Shown here: positions 56,562-64,000 of the stretch, in pieces
How positions within the stretch are numbered: the first letter of the stretch is position 1
How the letters are laid out: the number at the start of each line of letters is the position of its first letter
Notes under the pieces: generated by a model
Told to the model about the DNA's origin: nothing
Database searches by the model: none
What the model saw: only the letters and a program-made list of their open reading frames with translations
Assembly (NCBI RefSeq): GCF_000278275.1
Contig: NZ_JH725147.1
Location: 1,166,849 to 1,230,848, forward strand
DNA: 64,000 nucleotides
DNA from: Bartonella tamiae Th239
Lineage (GTDB): Bacteria; Pseudomonadota; Alphaproteobacteria; Rhizobiales; Rhizobiaceae
Reading direction: 5' to 3'
Translations under genes and position numbers: made by a program

Positions 56562-56984
56562 ATGGCTGTAGAGCGTACATTTTCGATGATTAAACCAGAT
56601 GCAACACGTCGTAATTTAACAGGTGCAATTACAAAAATGCTTGAAGATGCAGGTTTGCGTGTTGTTGCATCAAAACGTGTTTGGATGAGCTTGCGTGAAG
56701 CTGAAGGTTTTTATGCTGTGCATAAAGAACGCCCTTTTTTTGGTGAATTAACAGAATTTATGTCTTCAGGACCTACAATTGTTCAGGTTCTTGAAGGTGA
56801 AAACGCCATTGCTAAAAATCGTGAAGTCATGGGTGCAACTAACCCTGAAGATGCAGCTGAAGGCACCATTCGTAAAGTGCATGCACTTTCTATTGGTGAA
56901 AATTCAGTTCATGGCTCTGATGGTGCCGAAACAGCGAAAGAAGAAATTGCTTATTGGTTCTCAGGTACTGAAATTGTTGGCTAA
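56562..56984 (+). CDS. ndk: Nucleoside diphosphate kinase
   Basis: Ndk equalises nucleoside triphosphate pools through a phospho-His intermediate. It has [20 protein letters not shown] near residues 4-23, and the active site [20 protein letters not shown] near 114-133, with the catalytic His. The length is 140. It stands alone and ends in a strong terminator at 57003-57028. The divergent ABC-F gene lies upstream. Confidence 0.98.
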   Translation: MAVERTFSMIKPDATRRNLTGAITKMLEDAGLRVVASKRVWMSLREAEGFYAVHKERPFFGELTEFMSSGPTIVQVLEGENAIAKNREVMGATNPEDAAEGTIRKVHALSIGENSVHGSDGAETAKEEIAYWFSGTEIVG

Positions 56985-57002
56985 GATTTTATAAAAAACT
57001 AG

Positions 57003-57028
57003 AAAACCGGCTTTTTAGCCGGTTTTTT
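57003..57028 (+). terminator. Intrinsic terminator after ndk
   Basis: AAAACCGGCT (57003-57012) and AGCCGGTTTT (57017-57026) form a perfect ten-base stem with a TTTT loop, followed by further T. It lies 18 bases after the ndk stop. Its complement could also serve the minus-strand gene that ends at 57100. Confidence 0.9.
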
Positions 57029-57099
57029 AAACTTTCAATCTATTGGTGAAGCCAAAGCTTTAGGCTGTTTTCATAATACATAAAACAACCAGCTATCTT

Positions 57100-57957
57100 T
57101 TAAAGATGAGGAATAAGGCGTGCAATATAATTGCCTTTGCTATCTTTTAAAAACAATCGTCCAATATCATCAAAATTATAGCTATTTGTTTTCATTAACA
57201 TTTCTGTAAAACGATCTTCTTGCTGAGATATGGCTTCAGCACATGCCATAAATGTCATAGCTGGTGTTGCAAATTTTAAAGTTTTTTCATCTTCATTTAT
57301 CATCACTGATGTTGAATAACGATTGCATCCACCATAACCGGTAACATTGTACTTTACGAATGTCGGATCACTTGTTAGATTTTTTTCGTTTGTAACATTA
57401 ATAGTGATATGAGATGAATCAATGATACCGGCATTAAAAATATCTTCAACTTGCCACTCATGCCCATTTACTGACGTCGGAACATTCCATTTTGATGAAA
57501 TATTTTGGCCTACCAGATTCAAATAAATTTTGTAAGGATTTGCAGTTTCAAAAATAGAAATAGGCGTCCGTTCATCACTGATAAACCAAAGAATATCACC
57601 GACAACAATACGTGCTTGCAGGGCATAATCATGGTCTTTTTCGAACGTTATCGTATTTAAAACCATTTTAAAGTCTAACGCTTTTTGTGTATTTATAGCC
57701 ATTGAGGTTTCTGAAATAACCTGAAAAGGACCTTCTTTTTGGCTTATATCGACGAGCTGTACAATAAGATGAGCATGTGCGGGCATCTCTACATCTTGAT
57801 TTAAGATGATATTTCCTTTGATAGTTGATATTTTGGTTTCCGTTATAGAGGAGTTCGTAGTGTTGATTGCCATTGCAACAACGGATACGACCAATAGGCT
57901 CGTTAATGCTGCTGTACCAATTGTCATTCCTACAAAAAGACGACGCTTCATAGGCAT
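57100..57957 (-). CDS. Exported YbaY-domain plus META-domain protein
   Basis: A 285-residue protein with an N-terminal hydrophobic segment (VGMTIGTAALTSLLVVSVVA, about residues 9-28), a signal peptide or anchor. Residues about 45-145 match the YbaY (type III secretion lipoprotein chaperone-like) fold: IKGNIILNQDVEMPAHAHLI, VQLVDISQK and YALQARIVVGD. Residues about 165-283 match a META/HslJ domain: WQVEDIFNAG, VTGYGGCNRYSTSV, and ATPAMTFMACAEAISQQEDR. META proteins are linked to heat or novobiocin resistance; YbaY-like proteins have unknown function. AAGGA ahead of ATG 57957 supports that start over the second Met. The gene stands alone, and its periplasmic location is inferred. Confidence 0.82.
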   Translation of the reverse strand: MPMKRRLFVGMTIGTAALTSLLVVSVVAMAINTTNSSITETKISTIKGNIILNQDVEMPAHAHLIVQLVDISQKEGPFQVISETSMAINTQKALDFKMVLNTITFEKDHDYALQARIVVGDILWFISDERTPISIFETANPYKIYLNLVGQNISSKWNVPTSVNGHEWQVEDIFNAGIIDSSHITINVTNEKNLTSDPTFVKYNVTGYGGCNRYSTSVMINEDEKTLKFATPAMTFMACAEAISQQEDRFTEMLMKTNSYNFDDIGRLFLKDSKGNYIARLIPHL

Positions 57958-58195
57958 TTAAATCCTTTTATTATGATGTTTTAAATCTAGGCTAACGATA
58001 ACGAAAATTCTAGATTCTAGCGGAGAAATTACTCCATAGCTATATTTTTATAAGAGATTTTCAGGAAAAATTAAGGCAATGGAGATTATAAATTTTTTGA
58101 TTGATCAATAAACTTAAAGTGTCTTTAAAAAAGTAGAATAGCAATTGAAAAAAATAATTTTAACGTGTTTGAATTGTTATTATAAAAAATGATCT

Positions 58196-58654
58196 CTATA
58201 TTGACCATTTGTATTTTTCGATTTCATCATCTTTTTTTGCTCTCACCCATTTTTTTTGATTGCTATTTTTATAATGTTCTTTTTTCCAAAAGGGTGCGTC
58301 AGTTTTAAGAAAATCCATAATAAAGCTAGCGGCTTCAAAAGCCGCTTTTCTGTGAGATGACGCGACAGAAACCATAACAATTTGTTCCCCAATGGGGATT
58401 GTTCCAAAACGATGAATAAGCGTTGCATCTATAAGTGGCCACTGCTCTTTGGCTTTCATTATAATATTATGAAGCTGTTTTTTTGCCATTTCTGGATAAT
58501 GTTCAATTTCTAGAGCGATAAGTGTATTGTCTTCATCACGACAATAGCCGCTAAACGTTACGATAGCACCAATATTTGTGTTGAAGTGTTGAAGTTTTTT
58601 AACTTCTTCTGCCATATTAAAATCTTCAGATTGAACACGAATAGTAAAGGTCAT
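58196..58654 (-). CDS. moaE: Molybdopterin synthase catalytic subunit
   Basis: MoaE, with the thiocarboxylated MoaD, puts the two dithiolene sulfurs into molybdopterin. Conserved parts are IGAIVTFSGYCRD near residues 26-38, LEIEHYPEMAKKQL, HRFGTIPIGEQIVMVSVASS with a following HRKAAFEA, and APFWKKEHYK with active-site Lys. The longest frame begins at 58681, but GGAG seven bases before ATG 58654 and the MTFTIRVQSEDF start fix it at 152 residues. moaD lies 73 bases upstream. Confidence 0.95.
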   Translation of the reverse strand: MTFTIRVQSEDFNMAEEVKKLQHFNTNIGAIVTFSGYCRDEDNTLIALEIEHYPEMAKKQLHNIIMKAKEQWPLIDATLIHRFGTIPIGEQIVMVSVASSHRKAAFEAASFIMDFLKTDAPFWKKEHYKNSNQKKWVRAKKDDEIEKYKWSI

Positions 58655-58727
58655 CTTTATACTCCATGGCAATATTTGCACTGTTTGGTTACCATATATT
58701 GCCCCTTAAAAGATAAAGCTATACGAT

Positions 58728-59003
58728 TTATCCCCCAGTCATTGGTGGAAAAATAGCGATTTCATCATTATCTTTTATGGCGTGGTCGTAGCCAACTTGT
58801 TCTTGATTGAGAGCGATGTAAATTGTTTCTGAAGAGCTTAATGCACAAGCATAATTTTCCCCTAAGTGGGCGAGATAGTTTAAAAGTTCATGCACTGTTT
58901 GCACAGTTTCAGGAACGCTAAGATCTTCGTGATCATACCCTATACGTTCTCGAATCCATGCAAAATAACGCAATCGTATTTTTTTGTCTTTAATGGATGA
59001 CAT
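58728..59003 (-). CDS. moaD: Molybdopterin synthase sulfur carrier subunit
   Basis: A 91-residue ubiquitin-like carrier. The C-terminal AIFPPMTGG ends in Gly-Gly, where MoeB/MoaD-type activation adds a thiocarboxylate. It also has IRLRYFAWIRERIGYDHEDL near residues 8-27 and LNQEQVGYDHAIKDNDEIAI near 63-82. The N-terminus is a few residues longer than E. coli MoaD. It overlaps pgsA by 14 bases. Confidence 0.94.
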   Translation of the reverse strand: MSSIKDKKIRLRYFAWIRERIGYDHEDLSVPETVQTVHELLNYLAHLGENYACALSSSETIYIALNQEQVGYDHAIKDNDEIAIFPPMTGG

Positions 59004-59571
59004 GTTTAATACCTGCGCGAAAATAATCCCAGCCTGTCCATAGTGTTAATATAGCTGCGACCCAAAGCATAGCCAAACCGAATTCCATAGCATATGGTAA
59101 AATTTTATTACCTGCAGGTCCAGCAAGTAAAAAGACAATGGCAATCATTTGTACTGTTGTTTTCCATTTTGCCAAACGAGAAACTGGCACACTAACTTTC
59201 AGTTCTGCCAAATATTCGCGCAAACCTGAAACAAGAATTTCACGACATAAAATGATAATTGCAGCCCATAATGTCCATCCCGCGATTGTATTATCCGCAG
59301 CGAGAAGCAAAAGACAGGCGGAAACCAAAAGCTTGTCAGCAATAGGATCAAGCATGCGCCCAATATCAGATGTTTGTTTCCAAATGCGAGCGAGATAACC
59401 GTCAAAAAAATCAGTAATGGATGCGGCAATGAAAATGGCGACGGCAGTCCAACGAGCAGGATCTGTTGATTGTAAACGACCCTCGACAAAGAAACATAAG
59501 ACAACAAGAGGTACGGCAACGATGCGCGAATAAGTTAAAATATTTGGAAGAGAAAAAGTGTTGCTTTTCAT
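58990..59571 (-). CDS. pgsA: CDP-diacylglycerol-glycerol-3-phosphate 3-phosphatidyltransferase
   Basis: PgsA makes phosphatidylglycerol phosphate, the precursor of phosphatidylglycerol and cardiolipin. The CDP-alcohol motif is DGYLARIWKQTSDIGRMLDP followed by IADK, near residues 58-81. It begins FSLPNILTYSRIVAVPLVVL and has five or six membrane segments in 193 residues. It lies between uvrC and moaD in the standard alphaproteobacterial order. Confidence 0.96.
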   Translation of the reverse strand: MKSNTFSLPNILTYSRIVAVPLVVLCFFVEGRLQSTDPARWTAVAIFIAASITDFFDGYLARIWKQTSDIGRMLDPIADKLLVSACLLLLAADNTIAGWTLWAAIIILCREILVSGLREYLAELKVSVPVSRLAKWKTTVQMIAIVFLLAGPAGNKILPYAMEFGLAMLWVAAILTLWTGWDYFRAGIKHVIH

Positions 59572-59747
59572 GAAACCTTCTTCAAAAGAATATTAAAAGT
59601 TATAAACGTATCCTATTATTTGTCGCTTTAAGCGTAAAGAGATAATATGACTAAATAATATCTTAAATAATAATTTATTATGAAATATTTTTTAAGCTCT
59701 TTGTAAACAAAGTGTATTTATTATAAGTTTTTGAGTTAATTTCATAA

Positions 59748-61769
59748 TTATGAACCATCATTGAAATGATTGTAAATATGTAGCGCGAGTGTAGCTGATA
59801 TGCCTTCAACTTTTTTTAAATCTTCTACAGCTGCTCTTGAAACATCCTTTGCTGTACCGAAATAACTTAAAAGCGCACGTTTTCGTGTGGGACCTATTCC
59901 ATCAATTTCATCAAGAGGATTTTTAATCAGTTCCTTTTTACGTTTTGCACGATGTGTACCGATTGCAAAACGATGTGCTTCATCACGCAGACGTTGTAGA
60001 AAATACAAAACCGGATCACGCGGTGGCAGTGTGAAAGCAGGTCGACCAGACATAAAAAACCGTTCTCTGCCAGCTTCGCGGTCAATACCTTTGGCAACAC
60101 CAATAGCAGTCACTGTATCGTTTAATCCCAACTCAGTTAATATTTTCCGAACAACACTCATTTGACCTTCCCCGCCATCAATGAGGATAACATCAGGCCA
60201 AGCAGGAAATTGTTCATCATCAATACTGGTTGTTATGTCTTGTTTTTCTGGGATGCCATAATCTTTAATAAGCCTTGAAAAACGCCGATGAATAACCTCT
60301 TTCATCATACCAAAGTCATCACCTGGAGTAATATCTGTGGAACGAATATTAAATTTTCTATAGTGGTTTTTGATAAAACCCTCTTTACCTGCAACAATCA
60401 TTCCACCCACAGCATTTGTTCCCATAATATGGGAATTATCATAAACTTCTATACGCTTTGGAATAGTCTTAAGATCAAATGTGTCTCGCATGCCTTCTAA
60501 TAGTTTTGTTTGGGTCGATGTTTCAGCAAGCCTACGGCCCAATGCCTCACGTGCATTGGTCAGGGCATGATCGATGAGCGCTTTTCGCTCACCTTTTTGT
60601 GGAACACTTATAGTAATTTTTCGCTCGGCTTTTAAGGAAAGAGCTTCTGTAAGCAGGGGTTCTTCTGCAACATTTTCAGAAAGTAAAATCAGTTTTGGAA
60701 TTGGCTTGTTATCATAAAACTGCGCCAAAAAAGCTTCAAGAACATCCGTTGAAGATATCGAAGAATCCGCTTTTGGAAAATAAGCACGATTACCCCAATT
60801 TTGTCTAGTACGAAAAAAGAAAACCTGTATGCACGTCATACCCCCTTGTTGATAAATAGCAAATACGTCTGCTTCTTCAATTGTGTGGGGATTGATTTCC
60901 TGATGACCTTGAATATGAGAAAGTGCTGATAATCGATCGCGATAGACAGCGGCACTTTCAAAATCCATTTTTTCAGCGGCTTCATGCATGGTTCTTGCCA
61001 TTTTTTCTTGTATTGATTGGCTTTTACCTGATAAAAAAGCTTTTGCTTCATTGACGAGATGGAGATAGTTTTCGTCATTTATTTCGCCTGTGCACGGCGC
61101 AGAACAGCGTTTAATTTGATAAAGAAGACAAGGACGTGTGCGGCTTTCAAGTACTGAATCGCTGCATGTGCGTAATAAAAATGCTCGCTGCATTGCGTTA
61201 ATTGTTCGTGTTACGGCACCAGCCGAGGCAAAAGGACCAAAATAATCGCCTTTTCGGGAGCGGGCACCGCGGTGTTTCATAAGTGCAGGCGCACGATGGT
61301 CTTTTGTAATAATAATATAGGGAAAACTTTTATCATCGCGTAAGAGTACATTAAAGCGGGGCCGCAATCTTTTGATGAGGTTTGCTTCTAATAATAAAGC
61401 TTCTGTTTCTGTATTCGTTACCACAAATTCCATATGATATGTGGCGCGTATCATACGTTCAATGCGATTGCTATGTCCTTTTCCGCGTGCATAATTTGAG
61501 ACACGTTTTTTTAAATTGCGTGCTTTGCCAACATAAAGCACGGTGCCATCTTGGCTAAACATACGATAAACACCGGGCTTATTGGGTAAGTTTTTAACAA
61601 ATTCTTGAATAAGAAGTGCTCCTGTGAGCGATCTATCTTTTTCATAACTATTGCCTTTATCCCAGATGATTTCAAGCGTATCAGGCACAACATCTTCTGT
61701 TTGATGAGGTAAAAAGGTTTCATCATCTGATTTTGAAAAATTATTATTTTGCTTTTTGATTGTCATCAT
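59748..61769 (-). CDS. uvrC: Excinuclease ABC subunit C
   Basis: UvrC makes the two nicks of nucleotide excision repair. The GIY-YIG nuclease is seen as [20 protein letters not shown] near residues 60-79, and the UVR domain as [19 protein letters not shown] near 269-287. The C-terminal endonuclease holds [20 protein letters not shown] and [12 protein letters not shown]. The helix-hairpin-helix end is [20 protein letters not shown] and so on. Length 673 is normal for the group, with a 50-residue N-terminal extension. Start overlaps the SDR stop by one base. Confidence 0.97.
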   Translation of the reverse strand: MMTIKKQNNNFSKSDDETFLPHQTEDVVPDTLEIIWDKGNSYEKDRSLTGALLIQEFVKNLPNKPGVYRMFSQDGTVLYVGKARNLKKRVSNYARGKGHSNRIERMIRATYHMEFVVTNTETEALLLEANLIKRLRPRFNVLLRDDKSFPYIIITKDHRAPALMKHRGARSRKGDYFGPFASAGAVTRTINAMQRAFLLRTCSDSVLESRTRPCLLYQIKRCSAPCTGEINDENYLHLVNEAKAFLSGKSQSIQEKMARTMHEAAEKMDFESAAVYRDRLSALSHIQGHQEINPHTIEEADVFAIYQQGGMTCIQVFFFRTRQNWGNRAYFPKADSSISSTDVLEAFLAQFYDNKPIPKLILLSENVAEEPLLTEALSLKAERKITISVPQKGERKALIDHALTNAREALGRRLAETSTQTKLLEGMRDTFDLKTIPKRIEVYDNSHIMGTNAVGGMIVAGKEGFIKNHYRKFNIRSTDITPGDDFGMMKEVIHRRFSRLIKDYGIPEKQDITTSIDDEQFPAWPDVILIDGGEGQMSVVRKILTELGLNDTVTAIGVAKGIDREAGRERFFMSGRPAFTLPPRDPVLYFLQRLRDEAHRFAIGTHRAKRKKELIKNPLDEIDGIGPTRKRALLSYFGTAKDVSRAAVEDLKKVEGISATLALHIYNHFNDGS

Positions 61770-62530
61770 TATTCGTTTTGTCCAATCAAATCAGCTGTTT
61801 CCCACATAAGGTGCTGTCCACCATCAAGAGCAATCATTTGGCCTGTTATTGATTTTTGTTTCCAAAAATATCGAATGGTTGCTCCAAATTCTTCAATTTC
61901 TGGTCCATGATGTAATAAGACTGATTGTGTTTGTTTTAAAAAATCTTCAGCATTTTGCCTCGGACTTTTTAAAGACGGTCCAGGCGCAATTGCATTGACA
62001 CGTATTTTGGGCGCTAATGCTTGGGCTAAAGTTTGTGTTAGTGTCCATAAAGCTGATTTGGACAATGTATATGATAAAAAATTTGGATTGAGCTTCCAAA
62101 CTCGTTGGTCAATCATATTGACAATTAAAGCTGTTTCATCTTGCGGTAATAGTTTTGTTAAAGCATCAGATAATATCACAGGTGCATGCAAGTGAAGTGC
62201 GAAATGATCATTCCAAATTTTATCATTTAAAGCACCAATATGATCGTCAAGAAAAAGAGAAGCATTATTGATAAGAAGTGACACATGCCCCATTTTTTTT
62301 GTAATGTTTTCTATCAAGCCTTTTCCATAATTTATTGAAAGATCTGCCTGAAAACCCATGGCACTTCCGCCCATAGTCTTGAGTTCTGATACAAGATCCT
62401 CAGCCGCTTGTGATGCTTCATTATAATGAATGGCGATATCAAAGCCATGTTTAATCAAATCGCGTGCCATAGCAGCACCTAATCTTTTAGAGCCACCTGT
62501 AATAAGAGCGATGGGTCGTTTCAATGGCAT
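61769..62530 (-). CDS. Pteridine-reductase-like SDR oxidoreductase
   Basis: A 253-residue short-chain dehydrogenase whose cofactor motif is [15 protein letters not shown] near residues 11-25. The Arg after TGGSK is typical of the pteridine-reductase/FolM group. Active residues are in [35 protein letters not shown] and [13 protein letters not shown]. The C-terminus is the usual [14 protein letters not shown]. Dihydromonapterin or dihydrofolate reduction is possible but not shown. It lies directly upstream of uvrC, with a one-base overlap. Confidence 0.85.
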   Translation of the reverse strand: MPLKRPIALITGGSKRLGAAMARDLIKHGFDIAIHYNEASQAAEDLVSELKTMGGSAMGFQADLSINYGKGLIENITKKMGHVSLLINNASLFLDDHIGALNDKIWNDHFALHLHAPVILSDALTKLLPQDETALIVNMIDQRVWKLNPNFLSYTLSKSALWTLTQTLAQALAPKIRVNAIAPGPSLKSPRQNAEDFLKQTQSVLLHHGPEIEEFGATIRYFWKQKSITGQMIALDGGQHLMWETADLIGQNE

Positions 62531-62966
62531 AGAAATATTGATCCATAAATTTGAATTTAATTTAAAATGCGCCTGCTAAGATTGGTGCTAAGAAATACTT
62601 AAATGGCAATCAGATTTTTTTAAATCAAGTTTTTTATACAAAGAATAGTATCATTAATTAAAAAATAAAAAAATTTTGTTGTTTGCTAGGATGTGTTTTG
62701 AACAAAACCAATCTATTATATTAAATAATAAAATTTTTAAAAAATACAAATGAATAAATATAGGATTGAACACATAAATTTCATAACAAGAAATGTAATC
62801 ACGACGCATGGTGCTGCAAATGAATTGTTCATGTTACAGATTGCGTATAAAATTTAAAAAAGAACAAACGATAAAATCAAGATAATTTTGTAGTTTTTAT
62901 CTAATATGCATTCATCTCTATGGCTTTTAAAAAAGTATGGATTTAAAAAACTTATTAAAGGAATTT
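62531..62966. other. Spacer between the exported protein and the SDR gene
   Basis: About 435 very AT-rich bases. No gene, RNA or clear terminator is seen. The SDR-uvrC-pgsA-moaD-moaE promoter should lie near 62531-62650. Confidence 0.35.
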
Positions 62967-63443
62967 TTAACGAACAGCGCGACAATTACCGTCTTGGATA
63001 CGCCATTTATCAAAACCTTCAACACAAAATTCTGTGTTAAAGCCACCAACACCCGTAAATCCTTGGCCAAATTCAACCATGTACCAAATGGGATAGGTGC
63101 TTCCATCATTCATGATTGCCGTTGCACCGCAATATTGACGACTAATATTTAATTTTGTTGCAGCGGGTTCATCACGGGTCATAACAATGTTTGCCATGTC
63201 TTTGATTCGGACGATAGGAATATCAGGAATGTGGCGAACTGCATGATAAAATTTATAAGAAACATTACTAAGCACGTGTTGATGCGCACAGACACCTGTT
63301 GACACATGGGCTGGTTCAAAAGTTAGAATCATATCAGCAGCGTTTGCGGTGTAAGAGAGAGAGGCTACACCGCTGTAAATCATAAAAAACGATAAAGCTG
63401 CGCGACGCGATACTTTGGAAAACAGCAATTTTTTCATGGTCAT
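62967..63443 (-). CDS. Exported protein of unknown function with conserved cysteines
   Basis: A 158-residue protein with a signal peptide (KVSRRAALSFFMIYSGVASL, cleavage near YTANA at residue 35). The RR before the hydrophobic part could fit a Tat signal but Sec is equally likely. The mature part has five Cys: TGVCAHQHV, SRQYCGATAI, NTEFCVEGF and DGNCRAVR are visible, so four in conserved-looking contexts, which suggests disulfides. It also has IVRIKDMANIVMTRDEPAAT in the middle. I recognise no domain. The second Met (MKKLLF) could be the start. It stands alone between rlmJ and the SDR gene. Confidence 0.7.
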   Translation of the reverse strand: MTMKKLLFSKVSRRAALSFFMIYSGVASLSYTANAADMILTFEPAHVSTGVCAHQHVLSNVSYKFYHAVRHIPDIPIVRIKDMANIVMTRDEPAATKLNISRQYCGATAIMNDGSTYPIWYMVEFGQGFTGVGGFNTEFCVEGFDKWRIQDGNCRAVR

Positions 63444-63533
63444 TTATCCTGTCATTATTTGACGCTTGATATTTAAAATGTCACTTTTAATCAACACTAT
63501 CAGTTTTGTTTTAATCTTTTTGTCGCGTCAAGA

Positions 63534-64000
63534 TCAAACAGTTTCCTCCCTGATCCATTCACGAATTAATCTTGCATGCTTATCTTGCCCAAGTCTTTCT
63601 ATGAGCAAAGGTTCTATAATTTGTAATTCTTGCTCAAGGATATAAGGTGGATTGATAATAATCAAGCCGCTTCCATCCAATCCCATTTTATTTTCTTGTT
63701 TATCATTGGATACTTGTCTTATGCGCAATTCCAAACGAAGTATTTTGGGTATAGATGTCTCGTGTAAGGCTTTTAAAAAATGTTCTACAGCATCATAATG
63801 TTTAACGGGATACCAAAAAACATACATACCGCCTGAAAACCGTCGATAAGCATTACGAAGACCATCAATTATCCGTTGAAATTCATCTTTTTCTTCAAAA
63901 GGTGGGTCAACCAGTATTAGCCCTCTTTTTTCCTTAACAGGTAAATGAGCTTTTAAAGATAAATATCCATCCAATTGTATAAGACGTGTTTGAAAATCAT
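63534..64000 (-). CDS. rlmJ: 23S rRNA (adenine2030-N6)-methyltransferase RlmJ, 5' end outside window
   Basis: An open minus-strand frame enters at the right edge and stops at 63534. About 155 residues are visible, starting DFQTRLIQLDGYLSLKAHLP. The catalytic motif is LILVDPPFEEKDEFQ, the DPPF of N6-adenine methyltransferases. It continues with AYRRFSGGMYVFWYPVKHYD and GLDGSGLIIINPPYILEQEL, all typical of RlmJ. The true start is outside the window; the short frame starting at TTG 63974 is not a real start. The missing N-terminus should hold the SAM-binding part and about half the protein. Confidence 0.92.
   Translation of the reverse strand, partial: DFQTRLIQLDGYLSLKAHLPVKEKRGLILVDPPFEEKDEFQRIIDGLRNAYRRFSGGMYVFWYPVKHYDAVEHFLKALHETSIPKILRLELRIRQVSNDKQENKMGLDGSGLIIINPPYILEQELQIIEPLLIERLGQDKHARLIREWIREETV

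Noticed and set aside
1..64000. CRISPR arrays, tRNA or rRNA genes, insertion sequences, integrases, toxin-antitoxin pairs
   Set aside because: I looked for direct repeats with spacers, tRNA-like cloverleaf ends, transposase motifs and small paired genes and saw none that I could support by eye.

Overview
The window looks like an AT-rich alphaproteobacterial chromosome segment of the order Hyphomicrobiales (Rhizobiales), most likely a Bartonella species. This rests on gene order (acpS-lepB-rnc-era-recO; fabD-fabG-acpP-fabF-mltG-gmk; rsmA-pdxA-surA-like-lptD-lptG-lptF; SDR-uvrC-pgsA-moaD-moaE; rpsF-rpsR-DUF2232-rplI; dnaB-radA-cvpA-purF), on strongly A/T-biased codon use and spacers, and on the remains of a Bartonella-style pertactin-like autotransporter. 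The genus is an inference from these features. No rRNA, tRNA, CRISPR array, insertion sequence, integrase or phage gene was seen.

Layout. 1-1112: an Fsr-type MFS exporter running off the left edge. 1281-5575: a plus-strand run of DUF2062, acpS, lepB, rnc, era and recO (CoA/ACP chemistry, protein export, RNA processing, ribosome assembly, repair). 5810-6298: a secreted GlcG/HbpS-like protein. 6375-8376: a tightly packed minus-strand unit (DSP-like phosphatase, HD hydrolase, YgfZ), then pyrC. 9985-11803: small exported or hypothetical proteins and a Nudix hydrolase. 11863-14980: SRAP protein, cysS and a DUF421 membrane protein, followed by a broken rarD-type permease. 16086-21690: LOG protein, LysM protein, Atm1-type ABC transporter, psd and pssA. 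21964-28174: minus-strand SDR, purF, cvpA, radA, dnaB. 28429-32562: cfa with a long basic tail, then rplI, DUF2232, rpsR and rpsF. 33072-39629: PAP2 phosphatase, fabD, fabG, acpP, fabF, mltG, gmk. 39876-47417: minus-strand rsmA, pdxA, SurA-like chaperone, lptD, lptG, lptF. 47796-50178: pepA, holC and two small membrane proteins. 50170-51456: an MHS-type MFS transporter. 51983-54351: an autotransporter pseudogene. 54473-63443: ABC-F ATPase, ndk, a YbaY/META-domain exported protein, moaE, moaD, pgsA, uvrC, an SDR and an exported hypothetical. 63534-64000: rlmJ cut by the right edge.

Functionally this is mostly core genome: fatty acid and phospholipid synthesis (acpS, fabD/G/F, acpP, psd, pssA, pgsA, cfa), lipopolysaccharide export (lptD/F/G with a SurA-like chaperone), nucleotide metabolism (pyrC, purF, gmk, ndk), replication and repair (dnaB, radA, recO, uvrC, holC, SRAP) and translation (rpsF, rpsR, rplI, cysS, rnc, era, rsmA, rlmJ). 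Two genes have decayed: the rarD-like permease and the autotransporter.

I found no convincing undescribed multi-gene system. The points most worth a second look are a structured rpsF leader with two mutually exclusive hairpins, the lysine/threonine-rich tail on Cfa, the YbaY-META domain combination, the secreted GlcG/HbpS-like protein, two tiny membrane proteins behind holC, and the two pseudogenes. Several start sites were moved from the longest open frame on the basis of ribosome-binding sites or protein-family N-termini; these are noted entry by entry.
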